Source: Desulfobacterales bacterium (GTDB taxonomy: Bacteria; Desulfobacterota; Desulfobacteria; Desulfobacterales; ETH-SRB1). From it: DNA of 7,408 bases. Under the pieces are notes generated by a model. The model searched no databases, was not told where the DNA came from, and saw nothing but the letters and a program-made list of their open reading frames with translations. Of this stretch, positions 5,941 to 7,408 are shown one piece after another. Made by a program: the position numbers and the translations under genes. Position 1 is the stretch's first letter, and each line of letters begins with the position of its first letter. The stretch lies in the NCBI GenBank assembly GCA_030017395.1, contig JASEIZ010000051.1, forward strand, positions 1-7,408, written 5' to 3'.

Positions 5941-5975
5941 TTTTTGTTTTCCGTCCTCTCAACGGAAAACAAAAA
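5941..5975. other. Internal hairpin B of repeat copy 3 (loop CCTCTCA)
   Basis: TTTTTGTTTTCCGT (5941-5954) pairs perfectly with ACGGAAAACAAAAA (5962-5975): 14 bp, 7-base loop CCTCTCA (5955-5961). Its stem sequence differs from that of hairpin A, while the two loops are perfectly complementary, so a kissing-loop contact is possible. Confidence 0.8.
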
Positions 5976-6056
5976 AATCTTTAACCTTTGCGTTCTCTGC
6001 GGCTCTGCGGTGAGATATAAATCTTTTTGGTTAAATTAAACAGGAATACAAAGTAA

Positions 6057-6851
6057 ATGAATAAGGATTTCTTAACGAAAATCATAGCTGATAAAAAAGA
6101 GGAAATTGCTGCGGCAAAAAGGGGTTTACCGGAAAGTGTGGTCCGTGATAAAGCGGCTACGCCTCAAAAAAGGCGCATGTTTCTAAAAAAACTTGAGGAG
6201 CCCGGGCCTTCGGGAATAAATATTATTGCTGAAATCAAACGGGCATCTCCCTCAAAAGGAGAAATATGCCCAGATGTCAACCCCGCCATATACGCTTCTG
6301 AATATGAGCGCGGAGGAGCCGCAGCACTGTCGGTTCTTACAGACACCTCTTATTTTAAGGGCAGCATAAAAGACTTTAAAACAGCGCGGCAAGCTGTAAC
6401 CATACCGGTTCTTCGAAAAGACTTTCTGATTTCTACATACCAGATTTATGAATCTGCGATGATAGGCGCGGATGCGGTTCTTCTTATTGCCCGTATTCTT
6501 TCGCCGAATCAATTGAAAGATTATCTCAATCTCTGTAATGAATTTAAAATGGATGCCCTTGTTGAAATCTATTCAGAAAAGGATATGGAAGTCGCCATCT
6601 TGGCCGGGGCGCGGCTGATAGGGATTAATAATCGTGATCTAAGCACATTTAAAACCGATATCAATACGACAATTAACCTGGCATCCCTTCTCAATCCGGA
6701 TCAGGTTGCTGTGGCTGCGAGCGGAATAAACACGCGCGAAGATATAGAAAAGATACAGAAAGCTGGAATATGGAACTTTCTAATCGGGGAAAGCCTCATG
6801 CGGGCATCAAATTCAAGGGCGTTTTTGATGAATCTTATGGGGAAATGCTGA
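6057..6851 (+). CDS. trpC: Indole-3-glycerol phosphate synthase
   Basis: Closes the ring of CdRP to give indole-3-glycerol phosphate, the fourth step of the pathway. 264 residues, a monofunctional TIM barrel with no fused TrpF. Motifs: IIAEIKRASPSKGEI (56-70, catalytic Glu59 and Lys61), YERGGAAALSVLTD (83-96), PVLRKDFLI (117-125, Lys121), GADAVLLIA (137-145), ALVEIYS (167-173, Glu170), GINNRDLSTF (189-198, Asn191) and FLIGESLMRA (241-250). One point is odd: the strand-7 motif, usually ESGI, reads AASGI, so Ala221 stands where an active-site Glu is expected. The ATG has AGGA (6042-6045) 11 bases upstream. It follows trpD after 256 bases taken up by a repeat. The next pathway genes (trpF, trpB, trpA) are not seen. 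Confidence 0.95.
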   Translation: MNKDFLTKIIADKKEEIAAAKRGLPESVVRDKAATPQKRRMFLKKLEEPGPSGINIIAEIKRASPSKGEICPDVNPAIYASEYERGGAAALSVLTDTSYFKGSIKDFKTARQAVTIPVLRKDFLISTYQIYESAMIGADAVLLIARILSPNQLKDYLNLCNEFKMDALVEIYSEKDMEVAILAGARLIGINNRDLSTFKTDINTTINLASLLNPDQVAVAASGINTREDIEKIQKAGIWNFLIGESLMRASNSRAFLMNLMGKC

Positions 6852-6895
6852 GCTTAAAGCAACAACGATAAAAACAGGCATTTGTGCGGTTAATT

Positions 6896-6947
6896 CCTCT
6901 AAATCCCCTCTAACAAGAGGGGTGGACGCGGAGCGGACGGGGTGTGT
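6896..6947. repeat. CCCCTCT palindromic repeat, left of the DUF559 gene
   Basis: CCCCTCT (6905-6911) and AGAGGGG (6916-6922) form a 7-bp hairpin with loop AACA. CTAAATCCCCTCT (6899-6911) recurs exactly at 7354-7366. The element ends in GGGGTGTGT (6939-6947), the inverse of ACACACCCC at 7346-7354. The hairpin is followed by GTGGACGCGG and not a T-run, so it is not a good intrinsic terminator for trpC. Confidence 0.75.
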
Positions 6948-6976
6948 AAAATGAGGGCATAAAGATAGATTACAAG

Positions 6977-7357
6977 ATGAGAGTACACTACAATTCAAAG
7001 CTCAAAGAACTTGCTCGAATACTTCGAAATAACAGCACATTATCTGAAATATTGCTGTGGAACCACCTCAAGGGCAAGCAGATGAAAGGATACGATTTTC
7101 ACCGTCAGAAGCCGATTGATAATTACATTGTGGATTTCTTTTGCCCCAGATTGAGGTTGATTATTGAGATTGACGGACAGAGCCATGAATTTAAAGGCAA
7201 AAAAGATGAAAAGAGAAAGAATCGTCTTGGATTGTTAGGATTTTACATATTAAGATTTGAAGATTTGGATGTGAAAAAGAATATGGAAAGCGTTTTGACT
7301 GCTATTGAGAAATGGATTAAGGAATATGAACAGACGCAGCATGAAACACACCCCTAA
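6977..7357 (+). CDS. DUF559 family endonuclease-like protein
   Basis: 126 residues, typical size and layout for DUF559 (Vsr-like/PD-(D/E)XK nuclease superfamily); activity and target are unknown. Seen: Glu24 in the N-terminal helix (NNSTLSEILLWNHLKGKQ), GYDFHRQKPI (38-47), IVDFFCPRLRLIIEIDGQSH (51-70) holding Asp53, Glu64, Asp66 and His70, DEKRKNRLGLLGFYILRF (77-94), and a C-terminal helix. All expected catalytic-core positions look intact. The start is fixed by an in-frame TAA at 6947-6949; ATG 6977 has no clear ribosome site. The last codons and the stop lie in the right-hand repeat (ACACACCCCTAA), and a related repeat lies upstream, so gene and repeats form a unit. It has no evident link to tryptophan synthesis and probably arrived after the operon. 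Confidence 0.85.
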   Translation: MRVHYNSKLKELARILRNNSTLSEILLWNHLKGKQMKGYDFHRQKPIDNYIVDFFCPRLRLIIEIDGQSHEFKGKKDEKRKNRLGLLGFYILRFEDLDVKKNMESVLTAIEKWIKEYEQTQHETHP

Positions 7358-7408
7358 ATCCCCTCTCAAGAGGGGACTTGAAAATATCCCCTCTTGAGAG
7401 GTGTGGAC
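7346..7408. repeat. CCCCTCT palindromic repeat, right of the DUF559 gene, reaching the window edge
   Basis: Starts with ACACACCCC (7346-7354), inverse to the end of the left element. It holds CCCCTC/GAGGGG (7360-7365, 7370-7375; loop TCAA) and a second palindrome CCTCTTGAGAGG (7390-7401). CACACC (7347-7352) and GGTGTG (7400-7405) can close an outer stem around both. It overlaps the last codons of the DUF559 gene and may continue past the window. Confidence 0.75.

Larger units (their letters stand above)
5811..6027. repeat. CGCAAAG-type inverted repeat, copy 3 (long form with internal hairpins)
   Basis: The left arm 5811-5838 (TCACCGCAGAGCCGCAAAGG...) and the reverse complement of the right arm 5986-6013 agree at 25 of 28 bases. 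As in copy 1, the right arm continues into ATAAATCTTTT (6017-6027). Between the arms lie about 147 bases with two strong hairpins. The element fills nearly the whole trpD-trpC gap. It has no ORF or transposase; it is either a non-autonomous mobile repeat or a structured RNA element. Confidence 0.8.

Noticed and set aside
6905..6922. CCCCTCT/AGAGGGG hairpin as the trpC terminator
   Set aside because: No T-run follows, and the same sequence recurs after the DUF559 gene as part of a repeat family.

Overview
The window is about 7.4 kb of moderately low-GC bacterial DNA. Most of it is a tryptophan biosynthesis operon (trpL-trpE-trpG-trpD-trpC, + strand). Divergent from it, on the - strand, are two unrelated genes: pncC (CinA C-terminal type) and a 23S rRNA uracil methyltransferase of the RlmD/RumA type, cut by the left edge. 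A small DUF559-type endonuclease-like gene lies at the right end. Gene content, the mix of palindromic repeats and the Fe-S RlmD suggest a Gram-negative anaerobe, perhaps of the Desulfobacterota (former Deltaproteobacteria). That placement is an inference from general resemblance; nothing in the window proves it.

Layout: 1-1211 (-) rlmD, partial; 1229-1321 a CGCAAAG-type inverted repeat; 1328-1837 (-) pncC; 1838-2085 a divergent intergenic region with a degenerate CGCAAAG repeat and the trp promoter; 2086-2184 a 32-residue leader peptide with three consecutive Trp codons; 2138-2276 an attenuator with two intrinsic terminators in tandem; 2300-3922 trpE; 3919-4485 trpG, overlapping trpE by ATGA; 4486-4783 a gap filled by a long imperfect inverted repeat and ending in an extended -10 promoter; 4784-5800 trpD; 5801-6056 a gap filled by a third CGCAAAG element with two nested hairpins whose loops are complementary; 6057-6851 trpC; 6896-6947 and 7346-7408 CCCCTCT palindromes on either side of the DUF559 gene (6977-7357).

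How the genes work together: TrpE and TrpG form anthranilate synthase, TrpD adds the phosphoribosyl group, and TrpC makes indole-3-glycerol phosphate. trpF, trpB and trpA are not in the window. Control looks like classical ribosome-mediated attenuation. Segments 1:2, 2:3 and 3:4 can all be drawn base by base. There is also a second terminator (5:6), whose 5' arm can pair with segment 4. This suggests a six-segment cascade in which Trp starvation (2:3, then 4:5) defeats both terminators.

The other theme is repeats. Four different repeat families lie in or beside the operon: in frame inside trpE, at trpG/trpD, at trpD/trpC, and after trpC around the DUF559 gene. Only the trpE/trpG junction has kept a tight operon spacing.
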